Source of the DNA: Actinomycetota bacterium
GTDB lineage: Bacteria > Actinomycetota > Actinomycetes > S36-B12 > UBA5976
Length of the DNA: 8,701 bases
Reading direction: 5' to 3'
Assembly (NCBI GenBank): GCA_005789325.1
Contig: SXYE01000035.1
Span: forward strand, 1-8,701
Shown: one piece after another, positions 1 through 6,400 of the stretch
Layout: each line of letters starts with the position of its first letter
How positions within the stretch are numbered: the stretch's first letter is position 1
Program-made: the position numbers and the translations under genes
The notes under the pieces: model-generated
Told to the model about the DNA's origin: nothing
Databases searched by the model: none
Seen by the model: only the letters and a program-made list of their open reading frames with translations

Positions 1-116
1 ACGCAGAAGAAGCAAGTGATGTATTTGATTTGCTAATGGGATCAGATGTTGCACCAAGAAAAGAATTTATCGTGCATGGTGCTGACGAACTGGATAAATC
101 AAGAATTGATGCTTAA
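1..116 (+). CDS. parE: Type II topoisomerase B subunit (ParE/GyrB), C-terminal end only
   Basis: Only the last 37 codons are present (frame starting at base 3, TAA at 114-116); the gene enters from the left edge. The tail reads FDLLMGSDVAPRKEFI followed by a short acidic end, which matches the conserved C-terminus of GyrB/ParE after the TOPRIM domain. This ATPase subunit pairs with the A subunit to pass one DNA duplex through another. The A-subunit gene lies about 1 kb away on the other strand (1156-2709), so the two are probably partners although they are not in one operon. I prefer ParE to GyrB because actinobacteria commonly have parE and parC in this sigA-side neighbourhood, but the fragment alone cannot separate them. 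It converges with the reductase gene, with four bases between the stops. Confidence 0.85.
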   Translation, partial: AEEASDVFDLLMGSDVAPRKEFIVHGADELDKSRIDA

Positions 117-120
117 GTAG

Positions 121-1101
121 TTATTCAACGCTTCCTGAAGAATGTCCTGGGAACAGGTGTGCTTCGGGATTAATTGCGACAGTTGCATTATTAACAGCTG
201 TGGCAGCTTCACCAAATCCAACTGAAATCAAGGCAACTTTTCCAGGATAAGTTGAGATATCTCCGGCAGCAAACACTCTTTCAATATTGGTGTGCATTCC
301 AGAGTCAACCACAATTTTTCTTGATTCTATATTCAAGCCCCATTCAGCAAGTGGGCCAATATTTGCAGTGAAACCCAATGCTGCAACTAAAGTTTGGCAA
401 TTAATCTCTCTAGTTTCTTTAGTTTTGGAGTTAGTGTATTCAATCTTTTCAATGTGGTTTGAGCCAGATACTTTTGTTACTTCAGCTTCAGTGATTAAAG
501 GAATTTCCAAAGCCTTTACTTGGTCAACTGTTGCTTGGTGGGCTCTAAATTTATCTCTTCTGTGAATTAAAGTTACAGATTTTGCAATTGGGTGTAATTC
601 ATTTGCCCAATCAAAAGCTGAATCGCCTCCACCCACGATAACTACATCTTTGCCAGCATGATCTGACATTTTTGGAACGAAATGAACTAAACCTTTTCCG
701 CTCCAACCATCTGCAGCCGGCAGCGGTCTTGGAGTAAATCTGCCGATACCACCGGTGATGATTACAGCTTTTGCGTTAACAGTTTCTTTTTCTGACGTAA
801 TGGTTAATGATTTATCAGGATTTTGTTGCAATGTTGATGCAGTTTGATTTAGTAAAAAAATAGGTTTAGACGGTTTTGCTTGGGTAAGTAAGTTGTTAAT
901 TAAATCTCTACCTTTAACTGAAGCAAAGCCACCAACATCAAAAATCGCTTTTTCCGGATACATGGCGGTTATTTGTCCACCAGGCTCTTCCAAACTATCC
1001 ATTAATGCAACACTCATACCTCGAAAGCCTGCGTAATAGGAACCGTAAAGCCCGGCTGGTCCTGCACCGATTATCAAAATATCTACGTTATGAGTTGCCA
1101 T
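121..1101 (-). CDS. Ferredoxin-NADP+ reductase, thioredoxin-reductase-like (YumC type)
   Basis: 326-residue cytoplasmic flavoprotein that should move electrons between NADPH and ferredoxin or flavodoxin. Visible parts: the FAD Rossmann loop GAGPAG at residues 12-17; the PGGQI...YPEKAIFDVGGF region typical of this family; an NADPH loop GGGDSA at 157-162; HRRDKFRA at 180-187, whose arginines fit NADP(H) preference; and a second FAD contact AAGDIS near 278-283. The CxxC redox pair that thioredoxin reductase carries just before the NADPH loop is absent, which excludes a true TrxB and points to the Fnr type. Length is normal for the family (about 330-350). Start: ATG at 1101-1099, because GAGPAG then begins at the usual depth. 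There is no good Shine-Dalgarno site; CAGAAT lies six bases before the ATG. It follows parC by 54 bases on the same strand. No ferredoxin gene is in the window. Confidence 0.9.
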   Translation of the reverse strand: MATHNVDILIIGAGPAGLYGSYYAGFRGMSVALMDSLEEPGGQITAMYPEKAIFDVGGFASVKGRDLINNLLTQAKPSKPIFLLNQTASTLQQNPDKSLTITSEKETVNAKAVIITGGIGRFTPRPLPAADGWSGKGLVHFVPKMSDHAGKDVVIVGGGDSAFDWANELHPIAKSVTLIHRRDKFRAHQATVDQVKALEIPLITEAEVTKVSGSNHIEKIEYTNSKTKETREINCQTLVAALGFTANIGPLAEWGLNIESRKIVVDSGMHTNIERVFAAGDISTYPGKVALISVGFGEAATAVNNATVAINPEAHLFPGHSSGSVE

Positions 1102-1102
1102 G

Positions 1103-1120
1103 GCTCTATTCTGCTCTATT
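1103..1120. repeat. Short tandem direct repeat upstream of the reductase gene
   Basis: GCTCTATT occurs at 1103-1110 and again at 1113-1120, separated by two bases, directly upstream of the reductase ATG. On the coding strand the right copy supplies AATAGAGC and the left copy abuts the start codon. It overlaps the possible -10 element CAGAAT (1113-1108). It may be an operator or chance; nothing in the sequence decides. Confidence 0.4.
1108..1113 (-). promoter_or_regulatory. Possible -10 element for a leaderless reductase transcript
   Basis: CAGAAT on the minus strand ends six bases before the ATG at 1101. A TATAAT-like hexamer at this distance would place the transcription start at the start codon, and no Shine-Dalgarno sequence is present. 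Read-through from parC, 54 bases upstream, is an alternative. No clear -35 was found. Confidence 0.3.
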
Positions 1121-1155
1121 ACTAAATTTTTGCTACTTGGGAGTTAAGAAAACTT

Positions 1156-2709
1156 CTAGACCAGTGCTAAATCTTCAAGACTTTTAGCAGCTTCGCTAAT
1201 AACTTTGCCAGATTCAGAAACCAGCATTGAACGTCTTGGTGTGGCAAAGTGCTTAGCTACTGCAGCTAATTCATCAGCAACACTTTTTCGAAGCTTCTTA
1301 GTTGAACCCAAGATTGACTTTAGTTCATTGATTGCTTCTAGTAATTGTTTTTGTTCAGTTTGCAATTCAATTTTTGAGGTTTTTGTTAGACGTCGTAATG
1401 GCATTTCTAAAATGTAGGTGGTTTGGGTATCAGATAATTTGAAACCTTTCATTAAGGCTTGTTTGGCTTCAGCCACATCATCACTTGCCCTAATAATTTT
1501 AATAACTTTGTCAATATCAACTATGGCTAGTAGAAGACCCTCTACCAAGTGAAGGCGATCCGTTGCTTTTTCTAATCTGAATTTACTTCTTCTTTTTACA
1601 ACATCGATTCTGTGTTCTAAATAAACTTCTAGAAGTTCTTTCAAACTTAAAGTTTGCGGGCGGCCCTCAACGAGTGCGACGTTGTTGATAGCAAAAGATT
1701 CTTCCATTGGGGTTAGGCGATACAGATCATCTAGTACTTTTTGAGGCTCATGACCATTCTTGATTTCGATTACTAGGCGTAATCCTTTTTCGCCATCAGT
1801 TAAGTCGATAACTCGAGAAATTCCCTGAAGCTTTTTGCTTTCAATTAAATCCTTCATTCTTTCAATTACTTTTTCAGCCCCGACGTTAAAGGGAAGCTCA
1901 GTTATTACCAAACCTTGTTTTTTTGCCTTTACATTTTCAAGTTGAACTGTGGCACGCATACGAAACGCACCTCTACCAGTTAAATAGGCTTCTTTTACCC
2001 CATCGCCAACTAATACTTTTCCACCACTTGGTAAATCTGGACCTGGGATAATTTTCATTAACTCTTTTGGCTTGATGTCTGGATCTTCAATCAAAGCAAG
2101 TAGTGCTGCAACTACTTCACCTAAATTATGAGGCGGCATATTTGTGGCCATACCAACAGCAATACCGGTGGCTCCATTTACTAAAAGATTAGGAAAAGCT
2201 GCTGGTAAAACTTCTGGTTCAACTTCTCGTCCGTCATAGTTAGTTTTGAAATCAACAACATCTTCATCAATCGAGGCAGTTAAACCAAGTGCAGCAGGAG
2301 CTAGTTTGCATTCTGTGTAACGCATGGCAGCTGGTCCATCATCAAGGGAGCCAAAGTTTCCTTGACCGTCAATTAAACCTAAACGTAATGAAAAAGGTTG
2401 CGCCATACGAACAAGTGCGTCATAGATTGCACCATCACCGTGTGGATGCAATCGACCCATAACTTCACCCACAACACGAGCACTTTTAACGTGACCCTTT
2501 TCTGGTCTTAATCCCATTTCATTCATCTGGTAAAGAATTCGTCTTTGTACTGGCTTTAAACCATCGCGAGCATCAGGAAGTGCTCGGGAGTAAATAACGG
2601 AATAGGCATATTCCAGGAAAGATCCACGCATTTCAGTTGAAACGTCAATGTCAATAATTCGTTCTGGATTTAGGGGCAAAGCAACAGGTTTTGATTTTTT
2701 GCTAGCCAC
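1156..2709 (-). CDS. parC: DNA topoisomerase IV/gyrase A subunit lacking the C-terminal wrapping domain
   Basis: 517-residue DNA-cleaving subunit. The N-terminal breakage-reunion core looks complete: winged-helix region with HPHGDGAIYDAL at 88-99 (the equivalent of the quinolone-resistance region), active-site Tyr131 in AAMRYTE, then GIAVGMATNMPPHN, the tower domain, and a coiled-coil region containing DRLHLVEGLLLAI. Family members are usually 740-850 residues because a roughly 300-residue beta-pinwheel follows. Here the protein ends just after TPRRSMLV, at the linker to that domain, and no GyrA box (QRRGGKG) is present. The TAG at 1158-1156 is followed by other stops and only 54 bases before the next gene, so no frameshifted pinwheel remains. 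Start: GTG at 2709, with AAAGGA (2722-2717) seven bases upstream. I name it parC from context and the lack of a GyrA box; a gyrase A paralogue elsewhere in the genome is expected but not visible. Confidence 0.9.
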   Translation of the reverse strand: MASKKSKPVALPLNPERIIDIDVSTEMRGSFLEYAYSVIYSRALPDARDGLKPVQRRILYQMNEMGLRPEKGHVKSARVVGEVMGRLHPHGDGAIYDALVRMAQPFSLRLGLIDGQGNFGSLDDGPAAMRYTECKLAPAALGLTASIDEDVVDFKTNYDGREVEPEVLPAAFPNLLVNGATGIAVGMATNMPPHNLGEVVAALLALIEDPDIKPKELMKIIPGPDLPSGGKVLVGDGVKEAYLTGRGAFRMRATVQLENVKAKKQGLVITELPFNVGAEKVIERMKDLIESKKLQGISRVIDLTDGEKGLRLVIEIKNGHEPQKVLDDLYRLTPMEESFAINNVALVEGRPQTLSLKELLEVYLEHRIDVVKRRSKFRLEKATDRLHLVEGLLLAIVDIDKVIKIIRASDDVAEAKQALMKGFKLSDTQTTYILEMPLRRLTKTSKIELQTEQKQLLEAINELKSILGSTKKLRKSVADELAAVAKHFATPRRSMLVSESGKVISEAAKSLEDLALV

Positions 2710-2716
2710 GAATGGA

Positions 2717-2722
2717 TCCTTT
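2717..2722 (-). promoter_or_regulatory. Ribosome binding site setting the parC GTG start
   Basis: AAAGGA on the minus strand lies seven bases before GTG at 2709. It supports the GTG over internal starts; the protein then begins MASKKSKP before the conserved RIIDIDV. Confidence 0.6.
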
Positions 2723-2752
2723 AAAGTTTTGTTGACGAGTTTTAATCATGCC

Positions 2753-2781
2753 TTTATAAAGAAGGCTTTTGGTGCTGCCAC
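2753..2781 (-). promoter_or_regulatory. Candidate sigma-70-type promoter for parC
   Basis: In the 84-base gap between sepH and parC, the minus strand has GTGGCA (2781-2776, four of six matches to TTGACA), a 17-base spacer and TATAAA (2758-2753). Transcription would begin near 2746, giving a leader of about 36 bases that contains the parC ribosome binding site. The -10 falls inside a small inverted repeat, GCCTT/AAGGC (2750-2754 and 2762-2766), around the palindrome CTTTATAAAG. parC could therefore be transcribed separately from sepH. Prediction by eye only. Confidence 0.35.
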
Positions 2782-2793
2782 ACCGAAAAGTGC

Positions 2794-3738
2794 TTATTGT
2801 CCACCTTTGGAACCAAATAGAATTTCATCCCAACTTGGCACAGAGGCTCTTTTTGCCTTTGAATGTTTGGGCGAATCATTTACCGCAATTGGTTCTTCAA
2901 TTATTTCTTCAACCACAACAACTTCTTGCACAACACTTATTGCTGGTGTTGGTTCTGGAGTTGGAATTACTGGAGCAGGTTTAGGAGTTGGTGTGTTTAC
3001 AACAGGTGCAACTGGTTCTTGTTTAGGAATTGGAACTGTGTTTGAAGAATCTTGCTTTACACCTTCTGGGGTTACCCATTTTGGTAATACTTCAACTACA
3101 TCTTCAACAATTGTGGGCACACTTACTAATTTAGGTGCAACATGTTCGATGGTTTGATTTTGTGGCATGTCGGGAGTTACATCTAATAGCCAACGAGCAA
3201 CATCATCTAGGGGTGCAATAGTTGAAACATCTGGATCATATGCCCAGTGAGCTTCTGTCTCACCTTTTCTGCCAATGAAAGAACAAGCGATATTCCAACG
3301 ACCATCATCTCTTTTCCACGCATCCCATTTCGTGGATTCAATATCGCCACCGCCATGCAAAATTCTTGTTTGGACAATTTCATCAAAAGCAGCACTACCG
3401 TGTGCTCTTCTTATTTCTGTTTCGCGGGCTCTTTTTGAAATCCAATATCTTTCTTGCAAAACTGGTGGTTCAAATCTTTTAATTCTTTCCAGCGGGATAC
3501 TACTTACTTGTGCTAAATCCTCGGATGCAATTCCAGAACGAATTCTTGCTTGAATTTCTGCCACAGTTAATTCATGTTCTCTGTCATGAATTGAAGCTTT
3601 AGGGCGTTTACGCCAATTGCGTGCTGCATCTCTAGTTTTTTCATCAAGATCTAATGAAAATTCATTCCCTTTATCGTCTCTCAAAACTATTTTTGTGCCG
3701 TCATCGCTAAGTGCACCAAAAGTTAACTTTTTGGTCAT
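2794..3738 (-). CDS. sepH: Cell division protein SepH (DUF3071)
   Basis: 314-residue actinobacterial division regulator. In Streptomyces and mycobacteria SepH binds FtsZ and promotes filament assembly at the septum. Visible parts: N-terminal DUF3071 with a helix-turn-helix-like stretch at about 57-88 (LTVAEIQARIRSG...IPLERIKRFE), continuing through a conserved region with YWISKRARE; a low-complexity Pro/Thr/Val/Glu linker at roughly 225-275; and the conserved C-terminal segment RASVPSWDEILFG at 297-309. Start: ATG at 3738, preceded by GGGAGG (3750-3745) six bases away. An upstream in-frame ATG at 3780 would add 14 residues that do not resemble the family and would put the strong ribosome binding site inside the gene, so I reject it. 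It lies 81 bases after the MFS gene and 84 bases before parC, all leftward. The leader contains a bulged hairpin (3763-3789). Confidence 0.93.
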   Translation of the reverse strand: MTKKLTFGALSDDGTKIVLRDDKGNEFSLDLDEKTRDAARNWRKRPKASIHDREHELTVAEIQARIRSGIASEDLAQVSSIPLERIKRFEPPVLQERYWISKRARETEIRRAHGSAAFDEIVQTRILHGGGDIESTKWDAWKRDDGRWNIACSFIGRKGETEAHWAYDPDVSTIAPLDDVARWLLDVTPDMPQNQTIEHVAPKLVSVPTIVEDVVEVLPKWVTPEGVKQDSSNTVPIPKQEPVAPVVNTPTPKPAPVIPTPEPTPAISVVQEVVVVEEIIEEPIAVNDSPKHSKAKRASVPSWDEILFGSKGGQ

Positions 3739-3744
3739 GCGACA

Positions 3745-3750
3745 CCTCCC
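3745..3750 (-). promoter_or_regulatory. Strong ribosome binding site deciding the sepH start
   Basis: GGGAGG on the minus strand with a six-base spacer (TGTCGC) to ATG at 3738. It is one of the best Shine-Dalgarno matches in the window and selects the 314-residue form of SepH. Confidence 0.8.
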
Positions 3751-3762
3751 AATAGTTGTGTT

Positions 3763-3789
3763 ACAGGAGTGACTAACCACTATTCCTGT
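3763..3789 (-). promoter_or_regulatory. Bulged hairpin in the sepH leader
   Basis: On the minus strand, ACAGG (3789-3785) pairs with CCTGT (3767-3763) and AGTG (3781-3778) pairs with CACT (3771-3768), with a three-base AAT bulge on one side and a six-base loop (GTTAGT). That gives nine base pairs in all. The structure ends 12 bases before the sepH ribosome binding site. No T-run follows it in either direction, so it is unlikely to be an intrinsic terminator for the MFS gene. It could be an operator in DNA or an RNA leader structure. Confidence 0.4.
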
Positions 3790-3819
3790 GTAGAACTACG
3801 CTACGAGAAAAGTTGGCGA

Positions 3820-5025
3820 TTACGCAGGTATTGCTGAGCGCGAGTCGGCTCGCTTCAAATCTTTGTAGGTTCCAAGGGTGATCACAAAAGTTAGTAGTCC
3901 AGCAGCAGTGACAACCCAAAACGCAACTTGTGCACCACTGTTATCAATGACCCAACCTGAAATTGCCGAAGCTAAAGCAATTCCTAAACCTGCACCAGTG
4001 TTTGCCCAAGCAAAGCCTTCGGTTAATCGGTTTTGGGGAACAAGTTGTCCAATAAGTGTGTAGCCAGAAATCAGCACAGGTGAGATTGCTAAACCAGAGA
4101 TTAATAACGTCACAAATAGTGCTGGCAGTGTGTAGATGAATGGTAGAGGTATTAGTGATAGGGCAAAAAAGAAAGTTGTGATTAGAAATCTGTTGGAAAG
4201 TTTATTTTTGAAATGAATTGCTCCCATAGTGATTCCTGCAGCAAGTGAACCAATTGACCAGGCCGCAATCAAAGCTCCAGCTAATTCTGGTGAACCTTTT
4301 TCTCTACTAAAAGCAACAGCAATAACTTCGGCTGCACCAAAAACTGCACCTAGTAAGACATATACCAGGAATATAGAAATAATTCCGGGATAACGAATCG
4401 CTGCTTTACCGCGATCTTGCCCAACCACATGTATTTCAGGTTGGGTGCTTTTTTGACTTGAAAGCCAAAGTCCTCCTATAGCCACTAAAACTGCGGCTAG
4501 TAAAAGCCCCAGGGCGTCATAAACCACAACGCAAAGAAGCGTGACAAGTGGAGGACCAAAAATGAAAATAATTTCATCGACCACACTCTCCATGGCAAAA
4601 GCTGTATTTTGTTGACTTGAATTCTTGGCCGCTTTTTTCCATCTAGCACGGATAAATGGACCAACGGTAGGAACTGTTGCCCCTGAAATAATTGCTACTA
4701 AAACAATTAGATAAAGATTAGCGTTTTGAATTATCAAAAAAATTGTGACTAACAATGTTGAAACGTGCATACTTAATAAAAGTGGAATTAATCTATTTTG
4801 GCCAAGACGATCTGCAAACCTTGAAGTAATAGGCCCACCAACAGCGGCAGCAATTGCAAAAGCCGCTGAAACGACACCGGCTTTGAAATAAGATCCAGTT
4901 CGAGATTGCACAAGTAAAACTGCTCCTAATCCATACATCGAAATAGGAAAACGAGCAATTAATCCAGCCAAAACAAAAGAACTTGCTCCGGGCAAAGTGA
5001 GGATAACTCTATATTTTGCTAACAC
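3820..5025 (-). CDS. Major facilitator superfamily transporter
   Basis: 401-residue hydrophobic membrane protein with a pattern consistent with about 12 transmembrane helices. MFS motif A is clear in the loop after the second helix: GPITSRFADRLGQNR at residues 64-78, with Asp72 and Arg73. A charged central loop (about 190-210, SSQKSTQPEIHVV) separates the two halves. The short N-terminus (LTLPGASSFVLAGLIARFP) resembles the LPGA start of a common actinobacterial MFS group, often annotated as drug or sugar efflux, but substrate and direction cannot be read from sequence. Start: GTG at 5025, the only in-frame start after a stop at 5031-5029. GAGG lies only one base from it, too close to serve as a normal ribosome binding site, whereas TAGCGT (5038-5033) lies seven bases upstream. 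The gene is divergent from suhB with a 45-base gap. Confidence 0.85.
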   Translation of the reverse strand: MLAKYRVILTLPGASSFVLAGLIARFPISMYGLGAVLLVQSRTGSYFKAGVVSAAFAIAAAVGGPITSRFADRLGQNRLIPLLLSMHVSTLLVTIFLIIQNANLYLIVLVAIISGATVPTVGPFIRARWKKAAKNSSQQNTAFAMESVVDEIIFIFGPPLVTLLCVVVYDALGLLLAAVLVAIGGLWLSSQKSTQPEIHVVGQDRGKAAIRYPGIISIFLVYVLLGAVFGAAEVIAVAFSREKGSPELAGALIAAWSIGSLAAGITMGAIHFKNKLSNRFLITTFFFALSLIPLPFIYTLPALFVTLLISGLAISPVLISGYTLIGQLVPQNRLTEGFAWANTGAGLGIALASAISGWVIDNSGAQVAFWVVTAAGLLTFVITLGTYKDLKRADSRSAIPA

Positions 5026-5032
5026 ACCTCAA

Positions 5033-5038
5033 ACGCTA
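5033..5038 (-). promoter_or_regulatory. Possible -10 element, leaderless MFS transcript
   Basis: TAGCGT on the minus strand ends seven bases before the GTG at 5025 and fits TANNNT. Its spacing would start the mRNA at the start codon. No usable Shine-Dalgarno spacing exists for this gene. Confidence 0.3.
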
Positions 5039-5057
5039 CTTCCTCCTAACCAACAGG

Positions 5058-5063
5058 CAGGAT
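5058..5063 (+). promoter_or_regulatory. Possible -10 element, leaderless suhB transcript
   Basis: CAGGAT ends seven bases before the GTG at 5071. AGGTGG is present at 5064-5069 but only one base from the start codon, so leaderless initiation is at least as plausible as Shine-Dalgarno use. Together with the MFS element it would form a back-to-back promoter pair in 45 bases. Confidence 0.3.
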
Positions 5064-5070
5064 AGGTGGT

Positions 5071-5889
5071 GTGACTGAGTCTTTAAATCAAACCTTGTTA
5101 GCACTTGCCTTGGATATAGCAAAAACCACAAGTGAAATTCTGGTCAATCAACGACCTGAAAACATGAGTTATGAGTCAAAGTCAACACCAGTTGATTTGG
5201 TTACTGAAATGGATAAAGCAGCCGAACGCCACATTGTGGAACGCGTTAAACAAGTAAGACCTAATGATTCTTTTCTGGGTGAAGAGGGAACAGCTCTTCC
5301 ACCAGATAACCCATCAAATGTTAAGTGGATTATTGATCCCATTGATGGAACTGTTAACTATTTTTATAACCACCCATATTGGGCTATTTCAATAGGTGTT
5401 GAAGTAGATGGAGAAATTCAAGTAGGGGTAGTAGCTGCACCACTTCTTCATGAAACCTTTTATGCCGTAAAAGGTGGCGGTGCTTTTGTTTTGCACGATG
5501 GAGTTAAAAAGCAACTTAAAACAAATACTGGCGCCTCTATTGAAAAAGCTTTGATTTCAACTGGATTTGGTTATGCCCCAGAAAGAAGAAAGAAACAGGG
5601 TGCATTACTCGCAGAAATGGTGGTGATTGCTCGCGATGTCCGAAGAGCAGGTGCAGCCTCGCTTGATTTTTGTTATGTAGCAGCAGGTCGACTTGATGCT
5701 TATTACGAGTTTGGTCTTTACCCTTGGGATTTTGCAGCAGGTTCTTTAATAGTTAGTGAAGCTGGTGGAAAAGTTGGTGGATTAGCTGGAGATAAATTAG
5801 GAGGAGAATGGGCTTTAGCTGCAAATGCTGATTTATTCGATGAAATTGATGAATTAGTAACAAGGCTTTCTAAGAAGTATTTTAATTAA
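5071..5889 (+). CDS. suhB: Inositol monophosphatase family protein (SuhB-like)
   Basis: 272-residue cytoplasmic Mg2+-dependent phosphatase, likely hydrolysing myo-inositol 1-phosphate or a related sugar phosphate. Family signatures are intact: Glu71 in FLGEEG, the metal-binding motif DPIDGT at 89-94 preceded by WII, and the second motif with Trp219-Asp220 in PWDFAAGSLIVSEAGG. Length is usual for the family (250-290). In actinobacteria the product feeds inositol-containing lipids, and a gene of this type sits beside sigA and the DUF4193-dut cluster, as it does here. NADP phosphatase or fructose-1,6-bisphosphatase activity is possible, since the superfamily is promiscuous. Start: GTG at 5071, because residues 9-24 already form the expected first helix. 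Its stop overlaps the convergent hexapeptide gene by eight bases. Confidence 0.9.
   Translation: MTESLNQTLLALALDIAKTTSEILVNQRPENMSYESKSTPVDLVTEMDKAAERHIVERVKQVRPNDSFLGEEGTALPPDNPSNVKWIIDPIDGTVNYFYNHPYWAISIGVEVDGEIQVGVVAAPLLHETFYAVKGGGAFVLHDGVKKQLKTNTGASIEKALISTGFGYAPERRKKQGALLAEMVVIARDVRRAGAASLDFCYVAAGRLDAYYEFGLYPWDFAAGSLIVSEAGGKVGGLAGDKLGGEWALAANADLFDEIDELVTRLSKKYFN
5882..5889. other. Palindrome carrying the stop codons of two convergent genes
   Basis: TTAATTAA is a perfect 8-base palindrome. Bases 5887-5889 are the TAA of suhB on +, and 5884-5882 read on - are the TAA of the carbonic-anhydrase-like gene. The coding regions therefore overlap by exactly this palindrome, with no room for an intrinsic terminator between them. 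Confidence 0.9.
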
Positions 5890-6400
5890 TTTTTCTCAAA
5901 GTTCGTTTATAAAGATCACAAAGGTGCAGATAATGTTGCACTCCTTCTTCGAAAATATTTTCTGCTACAGCATTTTCCCTGATCTTTACCGGTACACCCA
6001 TAGCTAAGGCATTACTTGGAATTATTTTTCCAGGTGGCACAAGTGATTGAGCTGCAACAAGTGCTCCCGTTTTAACTAAAACCTCTTCCAGAACAGTTGA
6101 TCCTGAACCGATTAGGCATTTGTCTTCGACAACACATCCTTCTAAATGTGTGTTATGACCAATTACGCAACGACTCCCAATGATTGTGGGATTAGTTGTT
6201 TGGCAATGAATAATTGTTCCATCTTGAATTGAAGTTTCATCCCCAACAGAGATGTAACTGGAATCTCCTCTTAGCACTGCACTAGGCCAGATACTGGCTC
6301 GTTTACCAATTCGCACATCACCGATAAGTACGGCATCAGGATGAACAAAGGCTGTGGAATCGATGGAAGGCGTGCGGCCGTCTAGTTCGTATATAGGCAT
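5882..6400 (-). CDS. Gamma-carbonic-anhydrase-like hexapeptide-repeat protein
   Basis: 172-residue left-handed beta-helix protein of the gamma-carbonic anhydrase/YrdA/PaaY family, expected to be a cytoplasmic trimer. Hexapeptide turns run from about residue 18 to 125 (VHPDAVLIGDVRIG, IGSRCVIG, CLIGSGSTVLEEV), followed by a C-terminal helix at about 140-170. The conserved RGD (44-46), Gln59-Asp60-Gly61 and His65 are present. The usual metal site is three histidines, the last two in GHxxxxH. Here His82 is followed by GHNTHLEGC, so the third position is Glu87, with His85 nearby. Carbonic anhydrase activity is therefore uncertain. Start: ATG at 6400, with GGGAGGA (6418-6412) 11 bases upstream and an in-frame stop just before it. 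It occupies the place where mycobacteria have a different minus-strand gene between suhB and DUF4193. Confidence 0.85.
   Translation of the reverse strand: MPIYELDGRTPSIDSTAFVHPDAVLIGDVRIGKRASIWPSAVLRGDSSYISVGDETSIQDGTIIHCQTTNPTIIGSRCVIGHNTHLEGCVVEDKCLIGSGSTVLEEVLVKTGALVAAQSLVPPGKIIPSNALAMGVPVKIRENAVAENIFEEGVQHYLHLCDLYKRTLRKIN

Noticed and set aside
121..1101. Thioredoxin reductase (TrxB)
   Set aside because: The CxxC active-site pair expected just before the NADPH-binding loop is absent, and the sequence pattern fits the ferredoxin-NADP+ reductase branch.
1102..1155. Remnant of a ParC/GyrA C-terminal domain after the parC stop
   Set aside because: The minus-strand sequence after TAG reads into another stop within four codons and is far too short for any pinwheel blade.
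2750..2770. GCCTT/AAGGC stem followed by TTTT on the plus strand as an intrinsic terminator
   Set aside because: The stem is only five pairs, the T-run is four bases, and no plus-strand transcript ends here. A -10 element for parC on the minus strand is the better reading.
2648..3157. Plus-strand open frame of 169 codons rich in Gly, Thr and Val, antisense to sepH
   Set aside because: Its glycine-rich composition is the complement of the Pro/Thr/Val linker of SepH, and no ribosome binding site or family resemblance was seen. The minus-strand gene explains the region.
3739..3780. Longer SepH form starting at ATG 3780
   Set aside because: The extra 14 residues do not resemble SepH, and the GGGAGG ribosome binding site at 3750-3745 fits the ATG at 3738.
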